This document shows positions 26,160-34,615 of a stretch of 64,000 nt of DNA, one piece after another. The number at the start of each line of letters is the position of its first letter. Within the stretch, counting starts at the first letter, position 1. Under the pieces are notes generated by a model. It was not told the origin of the DNA, searched no databases, and saw nothing but the letters and a program-made list of their open reading frames with translations. The DNA comes from Clostridiales bacterium (GTDB lineage: Bacteria; Bacillota; Clostridia; Oscillospirales; CAG-382). The stretch is taken from assembly GCA_004553575.1 (NCBI GenBank), contig SFLA01000001.1:62001-126000 (forward strand). Reading direction: 5' to 3'. The position numbers were made by a program, and so were the translations under genes.

Positions 26160-27794
26160 ATGACAGACGTACGCACCGGAAAAGCAAAAACGCCGGTAGT
26201 AACTATAGTAATGGACGGCGTCGGGCTCTGCCCGCGCACCGAGGGAAATGCGGTCGCGGAGGCCGCGACTCCCACGCTCGATATGCTTATGGAGAAATAC
26301 CCCACCTTCAGCCTTAAGGCTCACGGAACCGCGGTCGGGCTTCCCACCGACGACGACATGGGCAACAGCGAGGTCGGCCACAATGCCCTGGGCTCCGGCC
26401 AGATATTCGCGCAGGGCGCAAAGCTGGTTTCAAATGCGATCAATTCCGGCAGGCTGTTCGAATCCGACACCTGGAACGAGCTTACGGGTAATGTTAAAAA
26501 GACCGGCGGAACCCTTCACTTCATAGGGCTGTTTTCCGACGGCAACGTGCATTCGCACATAGACCATCTCCGTGCGATGATTGCCGAATGTAAAAAAGAA
26601 GGGGTCAAAAACGTAAGAATACATGTCCTGCTTGACGGAAGAGACGTCGGCGAGACGAGCGCGCTCGAATATATCGACCCGTTCGAGGAGTTCCTGTCCT
26701 CGCTGCGCGGAGACGGATTCGACGCCCGTATAGCGTCCGGAGGCGGAAGAATGGTAATAACCATGGACCGCTACGAAGCGAACTGGGGCATGGTGGAGCT
26801 CGGCTGGAAAACTCATGTGCTCGGCGAGGGCAGAGCCTTTGCTTCGGCTCACGAAGCGGTCGAGACCTACCGCGCCGAGACCGGAAAGATCGACCAGGAC
26901 CTCCCTCCCTTCGTAATTGCCGAGAACGGCGCTCCGATAGGCAGAATAGAGGACGGCGACAGCGTTATATTCTATAATTTCCGCGGCGACAGAGCGATCG
27001 AGATTTCGCGCGCGTTTGACGATAAGAATTTCGATAAGTTCGACCGTGTGAGATACCCTTCGGTGGTGTACGCAGGAATGCTTGAGTACGACGGCGACAC
27101 GCATATCCCGAGCCGGTATCTCGTGTCCCCGCCCGAGATTTCGAACACGCTCGGCGAATATCTGGTAAGCCTGGGGCTTTCCCAGTACGCGCTGTCCGAA
27201 ACGCAGAAGTACGGACATGTCACCTACTTCTGGAACGGAAACCGCAGCGGAAAGTTTTCGGAATCGCTCGAAACCTATGTTGAGATACCGTCGGATACGG
27301 TACCGTTCGAGCAGCGCCCGTGGATGAAGTGCGCCGAGATAACCGATGCTCTTATAGCCGCAATCGAGAGCGGCAGATACGATTTTCTTAGGGTGAATTT
27401 CCCCAACGGCGATATGGTCGGACACACCGGGTCGCTCCGCGCCACCGAGATTGCAATGGAAGCGCTCGACATCTGTCTTGCCCGTATATTAAAAGCCGTA
27501 GACAAGGCGGGCGCGGTGGCGATAATCACCGCCGACCACGGAAATGCCGACGAAATGTACGAATACAACAAAAAGAAGGGCTGCGTGTCGCTCAATGCCG
27601 ACGGCACCCCCAAGGCAAAGACCAGCCATACGCTCAACCCCGTGCCCTGCATTATATACGACAACACGGGCAGAGACGACTATGTCTGCGTGCCGGGCAG
27701 CTACGGACTCGCCAACGTTGCGGCAACCGTGGTGACACTGCTCGGATTCGAACCGAAGTCCATGTGGGAAAAGCCGATGGTACAGCCCAAATAA
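26160..27794 (+). CDS. gpmI: 2,3-bisphosphoglycerate-independent phosphoglycerate mutase
   Basis: A 544-residue Mn2+-dependent enzyme of the alkaline phosphatase superfamily, interconverting 3- and 2-phosphoglycerate. The nucleophile is S70 in DDDMGNSEVGHNALG. Metal ligands are in VMDGVG (near 19), MVGHTG, and the C-terminal ADHGNADEM and SHTLNPVP. Length is slightly above the usual 510. It is the first gene of a long plus-strand run. Confidence 0.96.
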   Translation: MTDVRTGKAKTPVVTIVMDGVGLCPRTEGNAVAEAATPTLDMLMEKYPTFSLKAHGTAVGLPTDDDMGNSEVGHNALGSGQIFAQGAKLVSNAINSGRLFESDTWNELTGNVKKTGGTLHFIGLFSDGNVHSHIDHLRAMIAECKKEGVKNVRIHVLLDGRDVGETSALEYIDPFEEFLSSLRGDGFDARIASGGGRMVITMDRYEANWGMVELGWKTHVLGEGRAFASAHEAVETYRAETGKIDQDLPPFVIAENGAPIGRIEDGDSVIFYNFRGDRAIEISRAFDDKNFDKFDRVRYPSVVYAGMLEYDGDTHIPSRYLVSPPEISNTLGEYLVSLGLSQYALSETQKYGHVTYFWNGNRSGKFSESLETYVEIPSDTVPFEQRPWMKCAEITDALIAAIESGRYDFLRVNFPNGDMVGHTGSLRATEIAMEALDICLARILKAVDKAGAVAIITADHGNADEMYEYNKKKGCVSLNADGTPKAKTSHTLNPVPCIIYDNTGRDDYVCVPGSYGLANVAATVVTLLGFEPKSMWEKPMVQPK

Positions 27795-27818
27795 ACCGCT
27801 ATACAAAGGATTGCCGAC

Positions 27819-28529
27819 ATGATAATCGATATCATACAAACCGTATTGAGCGGCGGCGACGTCGTTCCCCTTATACTGATGCTGCTGCTTATGGTTCCTC
27901 TGCTGCTCATATCGCTCAGTGTGCACGAGGCGGCGCACGGCTGGATGGCGCACAAATGCGGGGACGATACCGCATATATCAGCGGAAGAGTGTCGCTGAA
28001 CCCTCTGGCACATCTCGATCCGATCGGCTTTCTTATGCTCATAACCGTCGGATTCGGCTGGGCGAAGCCGGTTCCGGTCAACTACCGCTATCTGCGCAAC
28101 CCCAAGCGCGACATCGCGCTGGTATCGCTGGCGGGGCCGGTGTCCAATATCATACTCTGCTTTTTGTGCACCGGCGTTTATGTTGCGGCCGAGCGGTTTC
28201 TCGGCGGGACGGTCGTCGGCATGGTGCTTCGCCTGGCGTTTATGATTTCGGCAACCCTTAACGCCGGACTTGCCGTATTCAACCTTATTCCTCTGCCCCC
28301 GCTTGACGGATCGAAGGTGCTGTCCTGTCTGCTTCCCCCGAACACTGCGGCGAAATATCTTATGCTCGAGCGCTACTTCCGCTATATCATGCTCGCGCTG
28401 ATATTCGCTTCGTATGTTCCGGTGCTCGGCAGGATCGCCGACATTATATGGACTCCGATATCGCTGGTCAGGCAGTTGCTGACGGGAGGGTTCTATTCCC
28501 TGTTCTCGTTTATCTTCGGTCTGTTCTGA
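27819..28529 (+). CDS. Site-2 protease family (M50) membrane metalloprotease
   Basis: A 236-residue polytopic membrane protein with zinc motif HEAAH (36-40) in the second hydrophobic segment, and the third-ligand region NLIPLPPLDGSKVL near residues 155-168. It belongs to the short SREBP/SpoIVFB-like group without a PDZ domain, often found next to scpAB in Clostridia. The physiological substrate is unknown. It ends 2 bases before scpA. Confidence 0.9.
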   Translation: MIIDIIQTVLSGGDVVPLILMLLLMVPLLLISLSVHEAAHGWMAHKCGDDTAYISGRVSLNPLAHLDPIGFLMLITVGFGWAKPVPVNYRYLRNPKRDIALVSLAGPVSNIILCFLCTGVYVAAERFLGGTVVGMVLRLAFMISATLNAGLAVFNLIPLPPLDGSKVLSCLLPPNTAAKYLMLERYFRYIMLALIFASYVPVLGRIADIIWTPISLVRQLLTGGFYSLFSFIFGLF

Positions 28530-28531
28530 TT

Positions 28532-29248
28532 ATGGAGGAAAAAATTGTCCGTATAGAGCAGTACGAGGGTCCGCTCGACCTGCTGCTCGCGCTTATACAG
28601 AAGCATAAAATAGATATACTCGATATACCCATTGCCGATATATGTACCCAGTACATGGAGTATATAGACACCCTGCGGGAGCATGCAATGGAGGTCACCG
28701 GCGAGTTTATAGTAATGGGCGCACAGCTTATGCTTATAAAATCGCGGATGCTGCTTCCGCGCGACGAGGAGGACGAAGATCCGCGGCGCGAGCTGGTGGA
28801 CGCGCTGCTCGAGCACCGCAGGGCGGTACTGGCGGCACAGCTCCTGCGCGAGCGCGCCGAGACATACTTCGACCGCTTTACAAAAGAACCCGACGAGCTC
28901 CCGCCCGAGAGCTATTCGCGTCTGCACCCGGTTTCGCTGCTTACCGAGGCGTTCGCACGGCTGGCAAGCAGAATGTCGGAAGCAGAACTGCCCGAGCCCG
29001 AGCTTTTTGAAAAGCTGGAATCCGAGCGGTATTTTACGGTGGACGAGAAGGTCCTGCACATTTCAAAAAGGCTTTCGCGCCTGCGCAGCTGCCGGTTTTC
29101 GGTAATGTTCGACGATTGCCGCAGCCGGGGCGAGATAGTTGCTACCTTTCTCGCACTGCTCGAAATGGTTAAAAGCGGGTCGGTGTCGGTCCTGCGCGAG
29201 GGCGACGAGACCTATCTCGAAATGCAACCCGAGGAGATGCAGATATGA
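28532..29248 (+). CDS. scpA: Segregation and condensation protein A
   Basis: A 238-residue kleisin that links SMC heads in chromosome condensation. The N-terminal motif IEQYEGPLDLLLALIQKHKIDILDIPIADI is characteristic (residues 7-36), and the winged-helix C terminus ends ATFLALLEMVKSG. The ATG at 28532 is 2 bases after the upstream stop. The TGA overlaps scpB. Confidence 0.96.
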   Translation: MEEKIVRIEQYEGPLDLLLALIQKHKIDILDIPIADICTQYMEYIDTLREHAMEVTGEFIVMGAQLMLIKSRMLLPRDEEDEDPRRELVDALLEHRRAVLAAQLLRERAETYFDRFTKEPDELPPESYSRLHPVSLLTEAFARLASRMSEAELPEPELFEKLESERYFTVDEKVLHISKRLSRLRSCRFSVMFDDCRSRGEIVATFLALLEMVKSGSVSVLREGDETYLEMQPEEMQI

Positions 29249-29805
29249 ATATTTCCGCGCTTACTGCCTTGCTCGAGGCGGTGCTGTTCGCCTGCGGAAG
29301 TCCGGTCACCGACGAAAGACTTTCCGAGGTGCTGGAGGTATCGCGGACGGATATAGCCGCGGCGGCGGAGGAGCTTAAGAAAAAAACCGATTCTCCCGAC
29401 AGCGGCATACAGCTTATATACCTTGACGGCGCTTACCAGCTTTGTACCAAAAGCTGCACCGCCGATGTGGTGCGTAAGGCTCTCGAGCTCCGGAAAACGC
29501 CTCCGCTGTCAAAGGCGGCGCTCGAGGTGCTTGCGATAGTCGCATACAATCAGCCGGTAACCCGTTCCTTTATCGAAACGGTGCGCGGAGTGGATTCGGC
29601 ATATGTGGTAGGCTCTCTGCTCGATAAGGGTCTGCTCTGCGAAAAGGGAGTGCTTGACGCGCCCGGCAAACCGACTCTGCTCGGCACCGGCGAGGGATTC
29701 CTGCGCTGCTTCGGACTTGAAAGTCTTTCGGATTTGCCCGACGCTTCGCTTCTGTGCGAATCCGCCGAAACGGTCGGCAGTCTTATCCCGGAGGACGAAC
29801 AGTGA
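29245..29805 (+). CDS. scpB: Segregation and condensation protein B
   Basis: A 186-residue protein with two winged-helix domains: ALLEAVLFACGSPVTDERLSEVL at the start, and LSKAALEVLAIVAYNQPVTRSFIETVRGVDS in the second. It dimerises and binds ScpA in the SMC-ScpAB complex. It has a 4-base overlap with scpA. Confidence 0.96.
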   Translation: MNISALTALLEAVLFACGSPVTDERLSEVLEVSRTDIAAAAEELKKKTDSPDSGIQLIYLDGAYQLCTKSCTADVVRKALELRKTPPLSKAALEVLAIVAYNQPVTRSFIETVRGVDSAYVVGSLLDKGLLCEKGVLDAPGKPTLLGTGEGFLRCFGLESLSDLPDASLLCESAETVGSLIPEDEQ

Positions 29806-30431
29806 CCGCCCTGTATATCATTCTCGGGGTTATTGGCTTTATACTGCTTATCACGGCGGCGGTGCTCGCAGCAAAGGTGACCGTAGGCGTTTCCTGGTGC
29901 GGAGATTTTGTGTTTTCGCTTTCGGTAGGCGGGATATTCCGCAAAAGCTTTACTGCCGGCGATATAAAAAGCATTACGTCAAAGCAGCCGGAAAAACCGG
30001 CAGCAAAAAAGAAAGAAAAAAAGAAAAAGAAGAAGCCGGCAGAGCCCGGGGAGAGCAGGCTGCCGCTCACCGAACAGCTCGAGATATACAAAAGAGTTAT
30101 CGCCGCCGCGGTAAAGCACGTCGGGAAGAAGCTTGTAATCGAAAAATACGTGCTTAAGCTCCGCATAGGGACCGAGGATCCGGCGGCATGCGCCGTTATA
30201 TACGGCGCCGCATGCGGTACGGCGGCGGAGCTGCTGCGGCTGGTGCTTTCGCTGAGGCGGGCAGGAGGAGCCGAGATATATTCCGAGTGTATACCGGACT
30301 TCCTTTCGGGAGAGACCGACGTATATGCCGACGCGGCGCTTTCGCTCCGGGTGATATACGGAGCAGTCGCCTTCCTTAAGATAATCAGAATTCTGAATAC
30401 CGACCCAAAAGCTAAGGAGAAAACGAAATGA
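29802..30431 (+). CDS. DUF2953 domain membrane protein (YtfI-like)
   Basis: A 209-residue protein with one N-terminal membrane helix (2-24), a very lysine-rich stretch (about 68-82, ten or more Lys) and a C-terminal region with KHVGKKLVIEKYVLKLRIGTEDPA, typical of DUF2953. The GTG start at 29802 overlaps the scpB stop. GGAGG lies 6 bases upstream. In Bacillus the homologue sits beside ytfJ (gerW), as here. The function is unknown but probably sporulation-linked. Confidence 0.85.
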   Translation: MTALYIILGVIGFILLITAAVLAAKVTVGVSWCGDFVFSLSVGGIFRKSFTAGDIKSITSKQPEKPAAKKKEKKKKKKPAEPGESRLPLTEQLEIYKRVIAAAVKHVGKKLVIEKYVLKLRIGTEDPAACAVIYGAACGTAAELLRLVLSLRRAGGAEIYSECIPDFLSGETDVYADAALSLRVIYGAVAFLKIIRILNTDPKAKEKTK

Positions 30432-30895
30432 ACGATATCCCGCTTAAACAAATCATCGAATCGACCCTCGCAAAAATCGGATCCGTCGCCGATGTCAACA
30501 CGGTAATAGGCGACCCGATAACCATCGACGGAGGGATAACCGTCGTACCGTTTTCAAAGGTATCTGTCGGCTTCGCCTCGGGCGGAGTCGATTACGACGG
30601 CAAGAACCCGTCTCCGGACAAGGCGCCGCACTTCGCCGGCGGCAACGGCGCAGGCGTGTGCGTAACACCGCTCGGCTTCCTGCTTATACAGAACGGAGAG
30701 GTTCGTCTGCTCGACCTTAAAAACCCCGCGTCGTACGATTATCCGCCGCAGGATCCGGTAAGCAAAACCATTACGGCTATCAATTCTCTTGTGGACCGCG
30801 CTCCCGAGCTTGTGCTGAAGGTAAAAGACATGATAAAAAAGCAGCCCGGGGAGCAGGACGACCCGGCCGCCGAATCGGACGCCGAAGCGGAATAA
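30428..30895 (+). CDS. gerW: GerW family sporulation protein (YtfJ-like)
   Basis: A 155-residue protein with the family core VIGDPITIDGGITVVPFSKVSVGFASGG and GGNGAGVCVTPLGFLLI. Acidic C terminus. In Bacillus, YtfJ/GerW is needed for normal germination of spores. It overlaps the DUF2953 gene by 4 bases. It is one of the clearest hints that the organism, or its ancestors, made endospores. Confidence 0.93.
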   Translation: MNDIPLKQIIESTLAKIGSVADVNTVIGDPITIDGGITVVPFSKVSVGFASGGVDYDGKNPSPDKAPHFAGGNGAGVCVTPLGFLLIQNGEVRLLDLKNPASYDYPPQDPVSKTITAINSLVDRAPELVLKVKDMIKKQPGEQDDPAAESDAEAE

Positions 30896-30946
30896 GTAAT
30901 TTTCGTGCCGCCCGCGCACATATAATTGTTCGGGTGAAACGAAAAT

Positions 30947-32095
30947 ATGAAAAAAATATTCGCTCTCATGCTCGTGTGGGCAGTGCTTTCGCTGCCGCTG
31001 TTTCCCGCCGCAGACAGCCGGCCGGCGTTCGCGGCGGAATCGCGCACATACAATCCGCGTGCCTATTGCATATCCGGCACGCTGGGGATCTCGGCATCGT
31101 CCGCGGTGCTTATCTGCTCGGACGGAACTGTGCTGTATTCCCAATCCGACGGAGTGCGTATGGGCTGTGCGAGCACTACCAAATTAATGACGGCGCTGGT
31201 AGCATGCGATCTGCTTTACCCGGACACGACGGTAACCGTCCCTAAGGAAGCATGCGGAATCGAGGGCAGTTCGATATATCTCACCGAAGGTGAGCGTCTT
31301 ACCGTGCGGGAGCTGCTGCTCGGACTTATGCTCGAATCCGGAAACGACTGCGCCGCCGCTCTGGCTTATGCCGCCTGCGGAAGTATCGAGGCTTTTACCG
31401 ACGAGATGAACGCGAAGGCGGAAGCTATCGGTCTCGGGGACACACACTTTGTCAATCCGCACGGGCTCCCGGACGAAAACCATTATACCACCGCCTACGA
31501 CCTGGCGCTCATCACCGCCGAGGCAATAAAGATCCCGCTTATCCGAGATACGATTTCCACGCAAAAGGCGTATATACCCTACCGGGGAATCGAGCGCGGC
31601 AGACTGCTTATCAATCATAACCGGCTGCTCGGCAGCTACGACGGAATGATCGGCGGAAAGACCGGCTTTACCCGCGCGGACGGGAGATGTCTCGCAACCG
31701 CGGCGGAGAGAAACGGTCTTACGCTTATTGCCGTCACCCTGTCCGCCCCGAACGACTGGCAGGATCACCGCATACTGTTGGATTACGGTTTTTCCGGATT
31801 CGCGGCGGTCACGCTTGCCGCCGACGGAGAATATTCGTTTTCGCTTCCGGTTGCCGGAACGGAAAAAACCGTCCGTGTATCCTGCGGCGAGCTTACCGTC
31901 TGTCTGCCGTCGGGAACGGTCGCAGAGACCGCGGTATCCCTGCCGAGATTCCTGTACGCGCCGGTTTGCGCGGGGGATATCGTCGGGCAGGTGGTGTTCA
32001 CCGCAGGCGGGAACGAATACGCGGTTCCGCTCAGGGCGGAATACGGTGTCGATGCTCCGCGAAGATCGCTTATCGACCGCCTGTTCGGAGGATGA
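30947..32095 (+). CDS. D-alanyl-D-alanine carboxypeptidase (DacF-like)
   Basis: A 382-residue serine penicillin-binding protein (peptidase S11). A signal peptide ends near AFAAES (about residue 30). The active-site motifs are S76-TT-K79, S131-G-N133 and GGKTGFT. A C-terminal beta domain follows, then a basic/hydrophobic tail that may anchor the protein in the membrane. It trims the pentapeptide of peptidoglycan. Next to gerW it resembles the sporulation-type DacF/DacB enzymes. Confidence 0.92.
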   Translation: MKKIFALMLVWAVLSLPLFPAADSRPAFAAESRTYNPRAYCISGTLGISASSAVLICSDGTVLYSQSDGVRMGCASTTKLMTALVACDLLYPDTTVTVPKEACGIEGSSIYLTEGERLTVRELLLGLMLESGNDCAAALAYAACGSIEAFTDEMNAKAEAIGLGDTHFVNPHGLPDENHYTTAYDLALITAEAIKIPLIRDTISTQKAYIPYRGIERGRLLINHNRLLGSYDGMIGGKTGFTRADGRCLATAAERNGLTLIAVTLSAPNDWQDHRILLDYGFSGFAAVTLAADGEYSFSLPVAGTEKTVRVSCGELTVCLPSGTVAETAVSLPRFLYAPVCAGDIVGQVVFTAGGNEYAVPLRAEYGVDAPRRSLIDRLFGG

Positions 32096-32116
32096 CGAAA
32101 GGATAAGACTGAAAAT

Positions 32117-32812
32117 TTGGAAAGAATACAGAAGTACGTGTCCGCCTGCGGACTTATGTCGCGCAGAGCGGCGGAAAAAGAGATAAAGAACGGAGCGTTT
32201 ACGGTTAACGGGAAAACCGCCGTAATAGGACAGCCGGTCGGCAGGAACGACGCGGTGTGCTATAAAGGAACTCCGGTTCTGCCCCAAAAGAAGTTCACCA
32301 CCGTACTGCTCAACAAGCCCGCCGGATACGTTACCACGCTTTCGGACGAAAAGGGCAGAAAAACGGTCGCCGAGCTGATCGATCTCCCGGAGAGGCTGTA
32401 CCCGGCAGGCAGGCTGGACATGGACAGCGAGGGAATGCTTATAATGACCAACGACGGCGAGCTGGCAAACCGCATCACACACCCTTCGGGCGAAAAGAAA
32501 AAGGTTTACCACGTCTGGCTGCGAGGCAGCATCGACGGAAGCGCGCTGGATTCGCTTCGATCCATGAGAACGCTCGACGGTGAAAAGATAAATCCCGTCA
32601 AAGCCGAGCTTATACGCCGTTCACCCGACGGAAGCCGTATATCCGTTACCCTTACCGAGGGTAAAAACCGCCAGATCAGGCGTATGTGCGAGCAATGCGG
32701 GCTTACCGTAATGCAGCTCAGGAGGGTGCAGATCGGATCGCTCCGGCTCGGGGATCTTAAGCCCGGCGAATGGCGGATTCTGTCAAATAACGAAGTAAAG
32801 GAATTGTATTAA
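32117..32812 (+). CDS. rluB: rRNA pseudouridine synthase, RsuA/RluB/E/F family
   Basis: A 231-residue protein with an N-terminal S4 domain (MERIQKYVSACGLMSRRAAEKEI) and the catalytic motif GRLDMDSEGMLIMTNDGELAN containing the nucleophilic Asp. The C terminus has EGKNRQIRRM. It modifies rRNA. In Firmicutes the scpAB-linked member is usually RluB. The start is TTG at 32117 behind AAAGGA. Its TAA shares a base with the next ATG. Confidence 0.92.
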   Translation: MERIQKYVSACGLMSRRAAEKEIKNGAFTVNGKTAVIGQPVGRNDAVCYKGTPVLPQKKFTTVLLNKPAGYVTTLSDEKGRKTVAELIDLPERLYPAGRLDMDSEGMLIMTNDGELANRITHPSGEKKKVYHVWLRGSIDGSALDSLRSMRTLDGEKINPVKAELIRRSPDGSRISVTLTEGKNRQIRRMCEQCGLTVMQLRRVQIGSLRLGDLKPGEWRILSNNEVKELY

Positions 32813-33105
32813 TGCTTACCGGAAAACAACGCGCATATCTGCGCGCCATTGCAAACCGAACCGAGGCGCTGTATATCTGCGGCAAGGGCGGAATAAGCGA
32901 AAATCTTATTAAAACCTTTTCCGACGGACTCGAATCGCGCGAGATTATAAAGATAACGGTGCTCGAGACCTGCCCCGACACCCCGCGTGAGGTATGCGCG
33001 GCACTGTGCGAGGCGCTTTCCGCCGATCCGGTACAGGTGATCGGACGAAAGATTGTGCTGTACCGCGAAAGCCGCGATAACAGAAAGATAGAGCTCCCGA
33101 AATGA
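32812..33105 (+). CDS. yhbY: YhbY-family (CRM domain) ribosome-assembly protein
   Basis: A 97-residue single CRM-domain protein: LTGKQRAYLRAIANRTEALYICGKGGISENL, ending IGRKIVLYRES. YhbY associates with large-subunit precursors. The start codon overlaps the rluB stop by 1 base, and the end overlaps nadD by 4 bases. Confidence 0.94.
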   Translation: MLTGKQRAYLRAIANRTEALYICGKGGISENLIKTFSDGLESREIIKITVLETCPDTPREVCAALCEALSADPVQVIGRKIVLYRESRDNRKIELPK

Positions 33106-33680
33106 AGATAGGATTTTTCGGCGGGACGTTTGACCCGCCCCATTCCGGGCACGTCAGAGCCGCGTCTGCCTTTGCGGATCAGATACGTCCCGACCGTCTG
33201 TTAATTATACCGAACTATATATCCCCGCTTAAGGACAAAGCCGTCGCTCCGGACGAGGACCGTATGCGGATGTGCGAGCTGGCGTTTTCGTCGGTGCCGG
33301 GCGCCGAGATTTCCGACCGCGAGATTAAAGCAAAGGGGACAAGCTATACCTACCGTACCGTAGCGGCGCTCGAGCGGGAATTTCGCGGCGCCGAGATCTG
33401 GATGCTTCTGGGAAGCGACAGTTTTATGAGTCTCGAGCGATGGGCGCGCTGGCGCGCACTGCTCTGCCACTGTTATATCGCAGTTGCCATGCGCGGAAAC
33501 GAGAAGCCGCCTTTGTTCACCGAGAAGGTGCGCACGTACGAAATGCACTACGGAGCAAGGATATCTTTACTGCACAACGAGCCTGTCGAGGTTTCGTCAA
33601 CCGAGATACGCGGTCACCGCAGCGGGCTTGTGCCGCAGGCGGTAGCCGAATATATACGCGAAAAGGGGCTTTACGAATGA
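33102..33680 (+). CDS. nadD: Nicotinate-nucleotide adenylyltransferase
   Basis: A 192-residue nucleotidyltransferase. The N-terminal FGGTFDPPHSGH contains the HxGH-type nucleotide-binding motif, and the C-terminal VSSTEIRGHRSGL is the ISSTxIR motif. It makes deamido-NAD. It is a member of the conserved yhbY-nadD-yqeK-rsfS cluster. Confidence 0.96.
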   Translation: MKIGFFGGTFDPPHSGHVRAASAFADQIRPDRLLIIPNYISPLKDKAVAPDEDRMRMCELAFSSVPGAEISDREIKAKGTSYTYRTVAALEREFRGAEIWMLLGSDSFMSLERWARWRALLCHCYIAVAMRGNEKPPLFTEKVRTYEMHYGARISLLHNEPVEVSSTEIRGHRSGLVPQAVAEYIREKGLYE

Positions 33681-34231
33681 CACCGGAGCGCGCTTCGCAT
33701 ACCGAGGGAGTTATTTCGGCGGCGCTTTCGATCGCCTCCGACTGCTTCCCGGGCGTGCTCGACCCAACGGTCGTCCGCACCGCCGCCTCGCTGCACGATG
33801 CGACCAAGGAGCTTGACCAGATCAGTCTTTGCGCCGAGTACGGGATAACCCCCGACCGGAATATGCTTGCCTGTCCGTCGGTTCTGCACGCGGTAACCGG
33901 CGCCGAATACGCCCGCAGGCAGGGCTGCACGGAGGAAATATGCTCCGCCATACGAAGCCATACCACCGGAGCGCCGGACATGACTCCGCTCGCGCAGGTG
34001 CTGTTCGTGGCGGATTATATAGAACCGGGAAGAAAACATCAGTCCTGCGTTCTCCTGCGCGAAGAATACATGTCGATGCGCGGCACGCCCGGCTGTATCG
34101 ACACAATAACGCTCCGGATACTCGATGCAACCCTGCGGCATTTGCTCGACAGAGGGGTTCCGATACATCCCGATACGCTTACAACCCGCAATTTTTATCT
34201 ATTGAAAGGAACTTCCAACAATGACAGATAA
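33677..34231 (+). CDS. yqeK: YqeK-type HD-domain diadenosine tetraphosphatase
   Basis: A 184-residue HD-family protein. The metal-binding residues appear as the N-terminal RASHTEGV, HDATKE, HAVTGAEYARRQG and HTTGAPDMTPLAQVLFVADYIEPGR. Characterised YqeK proteins hydrolyse Ap4A symmetrically. The ATG at 33677 overlaps the nadD stop (ATGA). The C terminus overlaps rsfS by 11 bases. Confidence 0.93.
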   Translation: MTPERASHTEGVISAALSIASDCFPGVLDPTVVRTAASLHDATKELDQISLCAEYGITPDRNMLACPSVLHAVTGAEYARRQGCTEEICSAIRSHTTGAPDMTPLAQVLFVADYIEPGRKHQSCVLLREEYMSMRGTPGCIDTITLRILDATLRHLLDRGVPIHPDTLTTRNFYLLKGTSNNDR

Positions 34232-34589
34232 TCTTCAGGAAAAGCTCCCGAAGCAGATTGCCGACACGGTGATTTCCGCTCTTGACGGCAAAAACGCGCT
34301 TGACATATCACTGCTGGCCGTCGGCAGGCAGACCGTGCTCGCGGATTGGTTCGTGCTTGCCACCGGCACATCGAACACCCACGTCCGCGCCCTGACCGAC
34401 GAAGCGGTGTTCAGGGTACGCGAGCAGCTCGGGGTAGATCCGCTGCGTATCGAGGGCGAGGGCAGCAGCAGCTGGACGCTTATCGACTTCGGGTCGGTCG
34501 TCGTACACGTTTTCACCCGTGAGGGCAGAGAGTTCTACAAGCTCGACCGGCTTTGGGCAGATACCGGCGCGGAAAAGGTTAAAATCTGA
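34221..34589 (+). CDS. rsfS: Ribosome silencing factor
   Basis: A 122-residue protein with the RsfS/Iojap core DWFVLATGTSNTHVRALTDEAV, EGSSSWTLIDFGSVVVHVF and REFYKLDRLW. It binds uL14 and blocks subunit joining when nutrients are scarce. Confidence 0.96.
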   Translation: MTDNLQEKLPKQIADTVISALDGKNALDISLLAVGRQTVLADWFVLATGTSNTHVRALTDEAVFRVREQLGVDPLRIEGEGSSSWTLIDFGSVVVHVFTREGREFYKLDRLWADTGAEKVKI

Positions 34590-34615
34590 CAATCAATTTT
34601 AAGGAAGACGCATAA